From positions 48,796 through 112,795 of the forward strand of contig CAXBMQ010000015.1 of NCBI GenBank assembly GCA_963977005.1: a stretch of 64,000 nucleotides of DNA, given 5' to 3'. A program made the translations under genes and the position numbers. Shown here one piece after another: positions 32,923-40,856 of the stretch (within the stretch, counting starts at the first letter, position 1; every line of letters starts with the position of its first letter). The notes under the pieces are model-generated. The model made no database searches, had not been told where the DNA came from, and was given only the letters and a program-made list of their open reading frames with translations. The DNA comes from CAXBCP01 sp963977005 (GTDB lineage Bacteria; Pseudomonadota; Alphaproteobacteria; MPNO01; UBA830).

Positions 32923-35256
32923 TTAACGGCGGATCAAGGCGGTCAGGCGGCGGGGAGTTATCGGTGTTTCGGATACCTCCACCCCATAATCGCGCAAGGC
33001 GTCGTTCACCGCATTGGCGATCGTCGCAGGCGGCGGAATCGCACCGCCCTCGCCGAGTCCCTTGACCCCGAATTCGGTCAGCGGCGACGGCGTGATCAAA
33101 TGGTCGAGCCGGATTTTCGGCAGATGTGTCGAGCCGGGCATGGTGTAGTCCGCAAAGGTCGATGACAGGGGCTGGCCTTCGGCATCGAAACGCGATTCCT
33201 CGAACAGCGCCGTGCCCACGCCCTGCAGGGCACCGCCGAGAATCTGGCCGTCCACGATCATCGGGTTGACGATCGTGCCGCAATCCTCGGAAATCACGTA
33301 ATCGAGGATTTCGACCTGTCCCAGTTCGGGGTCCACAGCGACCACCGCCGCATGGGTCGCATAGGAAAACGGGCTGTTATCGGGCGACGGCCGGAAACCG
33401 GAGGTCACCTCGACCCCGGCGGGATCGACGTCGGCCGGCAGGTCTTCGGGATTGCGGTGCCAGACCCGGGCAATTTCGGCAAAGGACACATCGCCCGACG
33501 GGCCGACGGCACGCGCGCCGGCGATCGACGTTTCGTCAAGTTCGCATTGCAGCAGGTGTGCGCCGATCCGGCGTATATGACCGCCAAGCACATCGCAGGT
33601 CCGCGCGATCGCGCCGCCGGCCATGACCATTGAGCGCGATGCGTACGTGCCGGTCGAATAGGGCGACGTCGCGGTGTCGCCGTGACGGACCGATACCATG
33701 TCGATATCGATCCCGAATTTCTCGCATGCGACCTGCGCCAGGGTCGTTTCCATCCCCTGCCCGTGGTTCTGAACGCCGACACCGATTTCGAGGCCGCCAT
33801 CGGGCGTCAGGCGGACATGGGCCTGCTCATACCCGGGAATGGCCGCGAGGCCGGCCCGCGCGGCGGCCGACGTCTGCAACGCCGTCATTTCGATATAACA
33901 GCCAAACCCGACGCCGATCAGGCGGCCATCGGCCTCGGCCTGTTTCTGGCGGTCGCGGATTGCGGGCAGCCCGATCAGGTCGGCCGACCGGCGCAGGGCT
34001 TCCGGATAGTCGCCGGAATCGAACTCGCCGCCGGTGATCGTCGTGTAGGGCATCTTTTCCGGCGGAACGAGGTTCTGGAGACGTAATTCATACGGCTCGC
34101 GTCCCAGTTCGCGGGCCATGGCGTCGATGGCAAGCTCGAGCGCAAAGCAGATACCGGGCCGCGCGACACCACGATACGGCACGATCGGCGGCTTGTTGGT
34201 CGCCACCGCGCGCGACCGCACCCTGTAGGCCGAAAACATGTAGGGACCATGCAGCGTCCGCCCGGCCATGGTCGATTCCAGAATGTTCGAATGCGGGTAA
34301 ACCGAATATGCGCCCGAATCGACAATGATATCCGCTTCAAGCCCGACGAACGTGCCGTCGGGCTCGGCATGGAGCGTCACCGAATAATGGTGTTCGCGGG
34401 CATTGGCCGCCGTCACCAGGTGTTCGCGACGGTCCTGAATCCATCGGACCGGACGCTTGACCTGCATCGCGACCCAGGGGATGTAAATTTCCTCCGGCAG
34501 CAGCACGCATTTGTAGCCGAAGCCGCCGCCGACATCCGGGGCGACGACCCGTACCTGGTTCTGGCGCAGGTTCAGGCATTCGCACAGCGCGTTCTTGAGA
34601 ATATGGGGAATCTGCGATGCGCTGTAGACCACCAGCCGGTCTTCACGCGCATCCCATTCGGCAAGCACCGCCGCCCCTTCGAGCGGGTTCACGGCCTGAC
34701 GGTTCATCCGGAAGGTGCGCGTGACGGAGACCGGGGCCGAAATGTCGTCCGCATTGGCTTCGAACCGGGAATCGAGAACGATATTGTCGTCCCAGTCGTC
34801 ATGCACTTTCGGCGCCGATGCGTCGGCAGCGGCGATCATATCGACCGCGGGCGGCAAAGCATCAAAGTCGATAGCGGTCTCCGCGACCAGGTCTTCCGCC
34901 GCCGCGCGGGTTTCCGCCAGGCAGACAGCGATGGACTCGCCGACGAACCGCAGCTTTCCGGTTGCCAGATGCGGGTAGTCCGACGCTTTGTGACCGGGAA
35001 ATTTGGAAACGACATGGATCGGTTTCACGCCGTCCACTGCCATGTCGTCGGCGGTGAAGACGCGCCGGTCGGCACCGGCGGGTTTGGAGACTTTCAGATT
35101 GACGGCATGGGCAACCGGGCTGCGGACGATCGCCGCCTCAAGCGTCCGGGGGAGCGCAATATCGGAAACGTACCGGCCGGCGCCTTCGAGAAAGCGTTTG
35201 TCTTCCTTGCGCAGAACCCGCGCACCGATTCCCTGTCCCGATCCGCCGTCCGCCAT
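32923..35256 (-). CDS. Xanthine dehydrogenase/CoxL-family molybdopterin subunit (second copy)
   Basis: A 777-residue molybdenum-hydroxylase large subunit. MoCo-binding motifs include DVGGGFGYK at 241-249 and the active-site loop PYRGVARP at 360-367; the catalytic glutamate is in GLGEGGAIPPP near the C-terminus. The loop is not the AYxCSFR of form-I CO dehydrogenase, so a true CO oxidase is excluded; it fits the form-II/aldehyde-oxidase-like group that hydroxylates or oxidises organic substrates. It is the last gene of the operon, 25 bases after the iron-sulfur subunit, and is a clear paralogue of the first gene at 36558. Confidence 0.88.
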   Translation of the reverse strand: MADGGSGQGIGARVLRKEDKRFLEGAGRYVSDIALPRTLEAAIVRSPVAHAVNLKVSKPAGADRRVFTADDMAVDGVKPIHVVSKFPGHKASDYPHLATGKLRFVGESIAVCLAETRAAAEDLVAETAIDFDALPPAVDMIAAADASAPKVHDDWDDNIVLDSRFEANADDISAPVSVTRTFRMNRQAVNPLEGAAVLAEWDAREDRLVVYSASQIPHILKNALCECLNLRQNQVRVVAPDVGGGFGYKCVLLPEEIYIPWVAMQVKRPVRWIQDRREHLVTAANAREHHYSVTLHAEPDGTFVGLEADIIVDSGAYSVYPHSNILESTMAGRTLHGPYMFSAYRVRSRAVATNKPPIVPYRGVARPGICFALELAIDAMARELGREPYELRLQNLVPPEKMPYTTITGGEFDSGDYPEALRRSADLIGLPAIRDRQKQAEADGRLIGVGFGCYIEMTALQTSAAARAGLAAIPGYEQAHVRLTPDGGLEIGVGVQNHGQGMETTLAQVACEKFGIDIDMVSVRHGDTATSPYSTGTYASRSMVMAGGAIARTCDVLGGHIRRIGAHLLQCELDETSIAGARAVGPSGDVSFAEIARVWHRNPEDLPADVDPAGVEVTSGFRPSPDNSPFSYATHAAVVAVDPELGQVEILDYVISEDCGTIVNPMIVDGQILGGALQGVGTALFEESRFDAEGQPLSSTFADYTMPGSTHLPKIRLDHLITPSPLTEFGVKGLGEGGAIPPPATIANAVNDALRDYGVEVSETPITPRRLTALIRR

Positions 35257-35281
35257 ATGACCAGTCCTCTTTGTTCGAGGT

Positions 35282-35749
35282 TTACGCCCGGCGTTTCTCT
35301 ATCACCGACAGGATGGCGTTCACGATACCGACATAGCCGGTACAACGGCAGAGATTCCCTGCCAGTTCGAGCCGCACCCGGTCTTCGTCGGCGTCGGGCA
35401 GGCGGGTAACGATATCGCGCGCGGCAACCAGCATGCCCGGCGTGCAGTAACCGCATTGCAAAGCGTGGTTTTCGTGGAACGCCTGGCGCAGCTGCGCCAT
35501 CGGGTCGTCATCGTCGAAACCTTCGATCGTCGTGATTTCGGTGCCGTCGGCGACAACCGCAAAGGTAATGCAGGACCGCACCGGTTCACCGTTCATCAGC
35601 ACCGTGCAGGCACCGCAAACGCCATGTTCGCAGCCGAGATGGGTGCCCGTCAGACGGCGGTGATCGCGGATGAAATCGGCCAGCGACAGGCGCGGCTCTA
35701 CATCTGCGGTGACGTCTTCGCCGTTAATCTTGAGCGTCAGTTCGGTCAT
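35282..35749 (-). CDS. Molybdenum hydroxylase [2Fe-2S] small subunit (CoxS-like)
   Basis: A 155-residue protein with two [2Fe-2S] clusters. The N-terminal plant-type cluster uses Cys40, 45, 48 and 60 (LGCEHGVCGACTV). The C-terminal helical-domain cluster uses Cys99, 102, 134 and 136 (QCGYCTPGML, NLCRCTGY). It passes electrons from the molybdenum centre to FAD. Its ATG overlaps the FAD-subunit stop as ATGA, so stoichiometric co-translation is likely. Confidence 0.94.
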   Translation of the reverse strand: MTELTLKINGEDVTADVEPRLSLADFIRDHRRLTGTHLGCEHGVCGACTVLMNGEPVRSCITFAVVADGTEITTIEGFDDDDPMAQLRQAFHENHALQCGYCTPGMLVAARDIVTRLPDADEDRVRLELAGNLCRCTGYVGIVNAILSVIEKRRA

Positions 35750-36561
35750 GCGAAGGCCCTCCCCACGGCCCGGCTTAAGGCGACAGCATGTATCTGCAGG
35801 TCGTAATCATCAAATCCCGGATCATGCGCGGCGATCATGTCGCGCGCATCGGCAACCGATATTTCGGTCGCACCCGCCGCCAGTTTGTCTTCGGCGGCCG
35901 TCACCCGGAACGGCGCCGCCTCGGTGGCACCGCAGACCGCCCGCGGCGACGATCCGATAACCACAGCACCGATCGCATCGGCAAATTCGCCGGGCTTGCG
36001 GTTTACCTTGTAATACCCGCACTTCGCGCCGTCGCCGAGTGCCGGGAGTTCGAAACCGGTCAGAATTTCCTCGAAGCCGAGCCCGGTGGCGAACGGTCCG
36101 ATCTGGAACCCGTCCAGCGGCGTCCGCCGCTCGCCGTCCTGGCCGGCAATGATCACGTCTCCGCCAAGCGCCAGCAGCGCGGACGGCCAGTCGGCGGACG
36201 GATCCGCATGGGCGACCGAGCCGCCGATGGTCCCGCGGTTCCGCACCGAGCGATAGGAAATACCGCACGCCACGAACTGCATATACGCCCCGGTCGCACC
36301 CGGCACCGCGCCGTCCTCGATCCGCGCATGGGTGACCCGCGCGCCGATACGGACGGTATCGCCCGCCACCTCAATACCGTCGAGACCGCCGACACGGCTG
36401 ATATCGATCAGCAGGTCCGGCTGGGCAAGACGCAGGTTCATCATGGGGCCCAGCGACTGTCCGCCGCCCATGATCCGGGCCTCGCCGTCGGCACTGCCGA
36501 GCGCAGCCAGCGCGTCCTCGAGCGAAGCCGTGCGCTGATGATCGAATTTTGCGGATTTCAT
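35746..36561 (-). CDS. Molybdenum hydroxylase FAD subunit (CoxM-like)
   Basis: A 271-residue subunit of the FAD-binding PCMH fold. FAD motifs are GGGQSLGPMMNLRL at 32-45 and RNRGTIGGSVAHADPSAD at 108-125, the two hallmarks of CoxM. It receives electrons from the [2Fe-2S] subunit and passes them to quinone or another acceptor. It overlaps both neighbours by four bases (ATGA), between the first large subunit and the small subunit. Confidence 0.93.
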   Translation of the reverse strand: MKSAKFDHQRTASLEDALAALGSADGEARIMGGGQSLGPMMNLRLAQPDLLIDISRVGGLDGIEVAGDTVRIGARVTHARIEDGAVPGATGAYMQFVACGISYRSVRNRGTIGGSVAHADPSADWPSALLALGGDVIIAGQDGERRTPLDGFQIGPFATGLGFEEILTGFELPALGDGAKCGYYKVNRKPGEFADAIGAVVIGSSPRAVCGATEAAPFRVTAAEDKLAAGATEISVADARDMIAAHDPGFDDYDLQIHAVALSRAVGRAFA

Positions 36562-38927
36562 GCCGCGTCTCCCTCTCGGTTTGTTCTGGCCGCCGCGATC
36601 GCCGCAAGTACCCGGCGCGGCGTGAATGGGGTCTCCGTTACCTCGGCGCCAATACTTTTGAGTGCATCGTTGATCGCGTTACCGATGGCCGCCGGTGTCG
36701 GAATGGTGCCGCCCTCGCCCATGCCCTTGATGCCGTATTCGGTAAAGGGCGACGGGCTTTCCATGTGGTCGATACGGTAATGCGGCGCATCGGTGGCGCC
36801 GGGCATCATGTAATCGGCAAAGGTGGACGCGCCCGGGTTGCCGAATGAATCGTAGGTGCTTTCTTCCAGCAGCGCGGTACCGACCCCCTGGGTCGCCCCG
36901 CCGAAGGTCTGTCCTTCGACAATCATCGGGTTCACCATCGTGCCGCAATCCTCGACAATCGCGTAGTCGAGCACCTTCACCTTGCCCGTATCGGTATCGA
37001 CGGCCACCTTGCAGGCATGGCTGGCATAGGTGAAAGCGCCGGAATCGGGTTCCGGCCGGTAGCCCATCGTCACCTCGACGCCGGCCTGATCGACATCGTC
37101 GGGCAGTTCGTCGGGATTGAGATACCAGACCCGGCCGATTTCGGCGAAGGACACTTCGCCCTTGCCGCTGACGACCTTGCCGCCGCGCACGGTGACCTCG
37201 GCGCGTTCGCATTGCAGCAGATGCGCCGCGATGATTTCCATGCGCTCGGCCAGCACGCGGCAGGCGCGGGCCGTAGCCCCGCCGGCCATGACCATGCTGC
37301 GCGACGCGTAGGTGCCCGTGGAATAGGGTGTCAGGCCGGTATCGCCATGGGTGACCGTCACTTCGGCGGGATCGATCCCCAGCACCTCGTACGCCATCTG
37401 CGCCATGGACGTTTCCATCCCCTGGCCGTGGCTCTGAACGCCGATCCGCAGTTCGAGCCCGCCATCCGGGGTCAGCCGCACCGTCGCCTGTTCGTAGCCC
37501 GGCACCATGGCGACGCCCCAGCTCGCGAAGACCGACGTTCCATGCGCCGTCTGCTCGACGTAAGAGCCCATCCCGACCCCGATCAGGCGGCCTTCGCCAT
37601 CGGCGGCATTCTGGTCGGCGCGGATTTTGTCGATCCCGATCATGTCGGCGGCCATTTCCACGCTTTTGGCATAGTTACCGCTGTCGAAGTGCTTTTTGGC
37701 GATCGACATGAACGGAAGCTGTTCCTGCTTCACCATGTTCATCGCGCGGATTTCATGCGCTTCGACGCCGATTTCGCGGGCCAGCGCATCGATGGTCATT
37801 TCCATCGCGTAACACACACCGGGCCGCGCGACGCCGCGATAGGGCATCAGCGGCGGCTTGTTGGTCGCCATCGTCTGGGTGCGGCAGCGATAGACTTCCA
37901 GATCGTACGGCCCCGGCAGGTTGCCATGCGCCATCGCCCCTTCAAGCCCGTTGGTGAACGGATAGACCGAATACGCGCCCGCATCGATGGTCACGTCGCA
38001 GTCGAGGCCGAGGATGCGGCCTTCGGGCGTTGCATGGATGGTAACGAAATAATGGTGTTCGCGGCAGTTCGCCCCGGTCACCAGATGTTCGCGCCGGTCC
38101 TCGACCCAGCGCACGGGCGCTTCCAGGTGACGGGTCAGCCAGCCGGCGATCAGTTCTTCGGGCTGAAGCAATGCCTTGCAGCCGAAGCCGCCGCCGACAT
38201 CGGGTGCGATGACCCGCACCTGGCGCTGGTCGAGGCCGAGAAAATCAGCGAGCCCGGTGCGGATAAGATGCGGCACCTGGGTCGATGTCCACATCATCAG
38301 CTGGTCGGTCCGGTCGTCCCATTCGGCGAACACGGCACGGCCTTCCATCGGGTTCATGGCATGGCGGGCCATCTGGTATTCCCGTTTGACGACGACCGTC
38401 GCGCGGTCGGCAATCTTGCCGAAATCGTCATCCGAAAAGGTTTCCATTACCAGGTTGTCGCCCCAGTCCTCATGGATCAGCGGGGCGTCTTCGGCCTTTG
38501 CGGCGAGCATGTCGACCACCGCGGGCAATTCCTCGAATTCAACCAGCGTCGCCTGTGCGAGGTCCTCCGCTTCGGCGCGGGTATCCGCGATGCAGACAGC
38601 GACGGGCTCTCCGACGAACCGGACCTTGCCGATTGCGAGCGCCGGGTAATCGGCCCCCTTGTAGCCGGGCATCTTGGACGGCGCGCGCATCGGCTTCATG
38701 TCGGGCATATCGGCGGCGGTAAAGACCGACGATTCAAATCCCGCGGGCTTGGTAACCGAGACGATCCGGGCGTGGGCAACATCGCTGCGCACGAACGCCA
38801 TTTCCTTCTGGCCGGGCCGGCGGAAATCGCCCGTGAACTTGGCCTTGCCCTTCAGGTGGCGCCAATCCTCCTTGCGGAGCACCCTTGCGCCAATGCCCTT
38901 GCCGTCTGTTGCGCCGCCATCCGCCAT
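36558..38927 (-). CDS. Xanthine dehydrogenase/CoxL-family molybdopterin subunit (first copy)
   Basis: A 789-residue large subunit. Motifs: DVGGGFGCK at 243-251, active-site loop MPYRGVARPG at 361-370, QSHGQGMETSMAQ in the MoCo region and catalytic glutamate in KGMGEGGTIPTP near the C-terminus. It is first in the operon L1-M-S-L2 and shares long blocks with L2 (for example TNKPP-x2-PYRGVARPG and DDRREHLVT-like segments). The loop rules out form-I CO dehydrogenase. Substrate unknown. The next gene upstream ends at 38932, four bases away. Confidence 0.9.
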   Translation of the reverse strand: MADGGATDGKGIGARVLRKEDWRHLKGKAKFTGDFRRPGQKEMAFVRSDVAHARIVSVTKPAGFESSVFTAADMPDMKPMRAPSKMPGYKGADYPALAIGKVRFVGEPVAVCIADTRAEAEDLAQATLVEFEELPAVVDMLAAKAEDAPLIHEDWGDNLVMETFSDDDFGKIADRATVVVKREYQMARHAMNPMEGRAVFAEWDDRTDQLMMWTSTQVPHLIRTGLADFLGLDQRQVRVIAPDVGGGFGCKALLQPEELIAGWLTRHLEAPVRWVEDRREHLVTGANCREHHYFVTIHATPEGRILGLDCDVTIDAGAYSVYPFTNGLEGAMAHGNLPGPYDLEVYRCRTQTMATNKPPLMPYRGVARPGVCYAMEMTIDALAREIGVEAHEIRAMNMVKQEQLPFMSIAKKHFDSGNYAKSVEMAADMIGIDKIRADQNAADGEGRLIGVGMGSYVEQTAHGTSVFASWGVAMVPGYEQATVRLTPDGGLELRIGVQSHGQGMETSMAQMAYEVLGIDPAEVTVTHGDTGLTPYSTGTYASRSMVMAGGATARACRVLAERMEIIAAHLLQCERAEVTVRGGKVVSGKGEVSFAEIGRVWYLNPDELPDDVDQAGVEVTMGYRPEPDSGAFTYASHACKVAVDTDTGKVKVLDYAIVEDCGTMVNPMIVEGQTFGGATQGVGTALLEESTYDSFGNPGASTFADYMMPGATDAPHYRIDHMESPSPFTEYGIKGMGEGGTIPTPAAIGNAINDALKSIGAEVTETPFTPRRVLAAIAAARTNREGDAA

Positions 38928-38931
38928 GATT

Positions 38932-39504
38932 TCAGACCCTCTGTGGTCGCGTTAACTGCATCAGTACCCTGAACGGTATCAGCATCGACAGGGCAAGCGC
39001 CAGCTTCACCGCATAATCGCCCAGCCCCAGCGTCACCCAGAGCGGCACCGACACCTCGAAACCGGCCGCACCGAGCGCGACCATCGGCATGCCTGTCCCG
39101 ATAAACGCGATGGAGAAAAACAGTGCGGTGTCGACCGCCGAGGCAATGGACGAAGACACCAGCGGTGCCGTCCACCATGCGCCGCGGTGCTGCAGGCGCT
39201 CGAACATTTTCACATCGAGAAGCTGTGCCACGAGAAACGCCGTGCCCGACGCCAGCGCGATCTGCGGCGTTGCCAGGGCAATCGACAGGATCACAGCCAG
39301 CGCAAATCCGACATAGACCACCTGACGCGCACGGGCGGCGCCGAATGCCCGGTTGGTCAGATCGGTTACGAGAAACGCGACCGGATAGGTAAACGCTCCC
39401 CAGGTCACCCAGTCATTGACCGGGAACTGAACAAGATAGTTCGACGCGGCGACGACGACCGTCATCGCGACGATGCCGATTATCATGCCTCTGGGAAACG
39501 TCAT
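38932..39504 (-). CDS. yhhQ: Queuosine precursor transporter (YhhQ/VUT family)
   Basis: A 190-residue inner-membrane protein with about six helices. The family pattern is clear: NYLVQFPVNDWVTWGAFTYPVAFLVTDLTNRAFG near 22-55 and DVKMFERLQ near 97 are typical of YhhQ. Known members import queuine precursors such as preQ0/preQ1. Three queuosine genes lie 3-6 kb away on the same strand, supporting the assignment. It overlaps nothing but is two bases from the ArsC-like gene and four bases from the molybdenum operon. Confidence 0.82.
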   Translation of the reverse strand: MTFPRGMIIGIVAMTVVVAASNYLVQFPVNDWVTWGAFTYPVAFLVTDLTNRAFGAARARQVVYVGFALAVILSIALATPQIALASGTAFLVAQLLDVKMFERLQHRGAWWTAPLVSSSIASAVDTALFFSIAFIGTGMPMVALGAAGFEVSVPLWVTLGLGDYAVKLALALSMLIPFRVLMQLTRPQRV

Positions 39505-39506
39505 TC

Positions 39507-39854
39507 CTATAATATCTCCAGCACGTTCTCGGGCGGGCGGCCGAGCGCGTATTTTCCGTCTTTCACGACAACGGGCCGCTCCATCAGGATCGGGTTTTCC
39601 AGCATCGCATCTATCAGCGCGTCGCGGTCCATGGAATCGTCGCCGAGGTTAAGCGCTTTGTAGGGTTCTTCCTTCTTGCGCATCAGGTCGCGCGGCGCCA
39701 TGGCGAGGCCATCGAGGATACGGGTCATCTCATCTTTCGACGGCGGCGTGCGGAGATATTCGATAATCTCGGGCTCGACGCCCTTCTCTTTCAGAAGCGC
39801 GAGGGTCGCGCGGGATTTGGAACATCTCGGATTATGATAGATGGTAACACTCAC
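39507..39854 (-). CDS. arsC: ArsC-family arsenate reductase-like protein
   Basis: A 115-residue thioredoxin-fold protein. The active-site Cys11 lies in YHNPRCSKSR, and a family-typical EYLRTPPSKDEM and IERP-like LMERPVVVKDGKYALGRPPENV follow. It matches the ArsC/glutaredoxin-coupled arsenate reductases (YfgD-like subgroup). GTG 39854 with AGGAG eight bases upstream is chosen; the longer frame gives non-homologous sequence. No other ars gene is nearby, so arsenate resistance is unproven. Confidence 0.85.
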   Translation of the reverse strand: MSVTIYHNPRCSKSRATLALLKEKGVEPEIIEYLRTPPSKDEMTRILDGLAMAPRDLMRKKEEPYKALNLGDDSMDRDALIDAMLENPILMERPVVVKDGKYALGRPPENVLEIL

Positions 39855-39934
39855 GCCCGGTTCTCCTGCGGTTATTCTCACTTTCTGAATGCCGGTTCGC
39901 CCGACCGGGGTCAAGACCGAAGAAAGGATAGCTG

Positions 39935-40426
39935 ATGCGCTTCGATTTCACCGATCTGCTCGATCGATTTACAGGGGCCGTCGAATCAGCCGACGGCGCC
40001 GCGCTTGCCAGCCTGTTTACACCGGACGGCGTGTATGACGACACGTTTTACGGCGCGTTCGAAGGGCGTGACGCTATCGCGGAAATGCTCGAGAACCGCT
40101 TCTGGGGAGATGCCGAGGCGTTCCTGTGGGACATGTATGAGCCGGTTTTCGATGCCGGGTGCAACACGGGCTATGCGCGTTGGCTGTTCAGCTATACGTC
40201 GACCATGGAGGACAGCCGCGGACGGCGGGTCGTCTTCGACGGCATGAGCCGGTTTTCGCTCGAAAACGGCCTGATCGCCACCTATCGGGAGGTCTTTTCG
40301 GCCGGGCTGGCCCTCGTACAACTCGACATGGCACCGGCGCGGGTCGACAAAATACTTCGCCGTCTGGTCGAAAAACACAAAAAAGACCCCGATTGGGGCC
40401 GCCACGAACGGTTTACCGGAGAATAG
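39935..40426 (+). CDS. SnoaL-like (NTF2-fold) protein
   Basis: A 163-residue protein whose first 130 residues follow the NTF2/SnoaL plan: FTGAVESADGAALASLFTPDGVYDD, FEGRDAIAEML, then a beta sheet with RVVFDGMSRFSLENGLIATYREVF. Members are small enzymes or binding proteins with a conical cavity. ATG 39935 follows AAAGGA. It is divergent from the ArsC-like gene. No substrate can be inferred. Confidence 0.75.
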   Translation: MRFDFTDLLDRFTGAVESADGAALASLFTPDGVYDDTFYGAFEGRDAIAEMLENRFWGDAEAFLWDMYEPVFDAGCNTGYARWLFSYTSTMEDSRGRRVVFDGMSRFSLENGLIATYREVFSAGLALVQLDMAPARVDKILRRLVEKHKKDPDWGRHERFTGE

Positions 40427-40457
40427 GTCTCTTTTTGTCAGGCCGTGCGGCGTGCAA

Positions 40458-40652
40458 TCACGCTCTGCCCTGCGTTCGGGCCACAAGCCCGTGACCATCT
40501 GTATCCTGCAATTTCCGTATCTGGGTATTGGCAACCGCCAGGGCAACGCTGACGCTCTGATCTTTGACAGGCAAAGTGCGCAAATGTTCCCGGTAGGTCA
40601 GCCAGTCCTCGAGGGACGCGGATGACGGATCCGGTTCTCCCGAAATTACCAT
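40458..40652 (-). CDS. 64-aa ORF under a sigma-54 promoter
   Basis: A 64-residue, soluble-looking peptide (MVISGEPDPSSASLEDW, then a predicted helix VSVALAVANTQIRKL). It has no signal peptide, no PEP-CTERM motif and no recognised domain. An in-frame TGA three codons upstream fixes ATG 40652 as the start. The leader from the sigma-54 promoter at 40761-40776 is about 97 bases, long enough that a regulatory RNA is an alternative reading. The convergent NTF2 gene ends 31 bases beyond it. Confidence 0.5.
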   Translation of the reverse strand: MVISGEPDPSSASLEDWLTYREHLRTLPVKDQSVSVALAVANTQIRKLQDTDGHGLVARTQGRA

Positions 40653-40760
40653 GGCCTGTTCTCAGCTCCCCGGTTCCGCCTGGATGAGCCCCGTTTCGTG
40701 GGTCGCGGTTCTATTGCCTCATCCGTCGCAGGCGCGAATTACCTGTGATGACTGCAACCA

Positions 40761-40776
40761 TGCAATTCCCATGCCA
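40761..40776 (-). promoter_or_regulatory. Sigma-54 (-24/-12) promoter, third copy
   Basis: On the minus strand TGGCAT-GGGAA-TTGCA (next base T), GG and GC ten bases apart. Transcription would start near 40749 and read toward the 64-codon ORF. The core is identical in its conserved positions to those before the two PEP-CTERM genes. Confidence 0.75.
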
Positions 40777-40789
40777 TAAAAATTAACGC

Positions 40790-40803
40790 TTATTGATCAA
40801 TAA
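40790..40803. promoter_or_regulatory. Perfect 14-base palindrome between enhancer dyad and promoter
   Basis: TTATTGATCAATAA is perfectly self-complementary and lies in an AT-rich stretch about 14 bases upstream of the sigma-54 -24 element. It could be an operator or DNA-bending site. No equivalent is present at the other two sigma-54 promoters. Confidence 0.4.
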
Positions 40804-40839
40804 CTTAGAATCGGAGGCTGCGACAACGGCCCGCAAACC

Positions 40840-40854
40840 GTAAAGGATTCCGAC
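40840..40854 (-). promoter_or_regulatory. Upstream activator dyad, copy 3
   Basis: Minus-strand GTCGGAATCCTTTAC followed by GGTTT, fitting GT-N8-TTTAC-N3-TT. Its last base is 65 bases from the first G of the -24 element, the same distance as in copy 1 and one base more than copy 2. Confidence 0.55.
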
Positions 40855-40856
40855 AG

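Noticed and set aside
32923..38927. Aerobic CO dehydrogenase
   Set aside because: The form-I loop AYxCSFR is absent from both large subunits; only the general molybdenum hydroxylase family is supported.
40790..40803. FNR box
   Set aside because: FNR sites have TTGAT-N4-ATCAA; here the half-sites abut without the four-base spacer.
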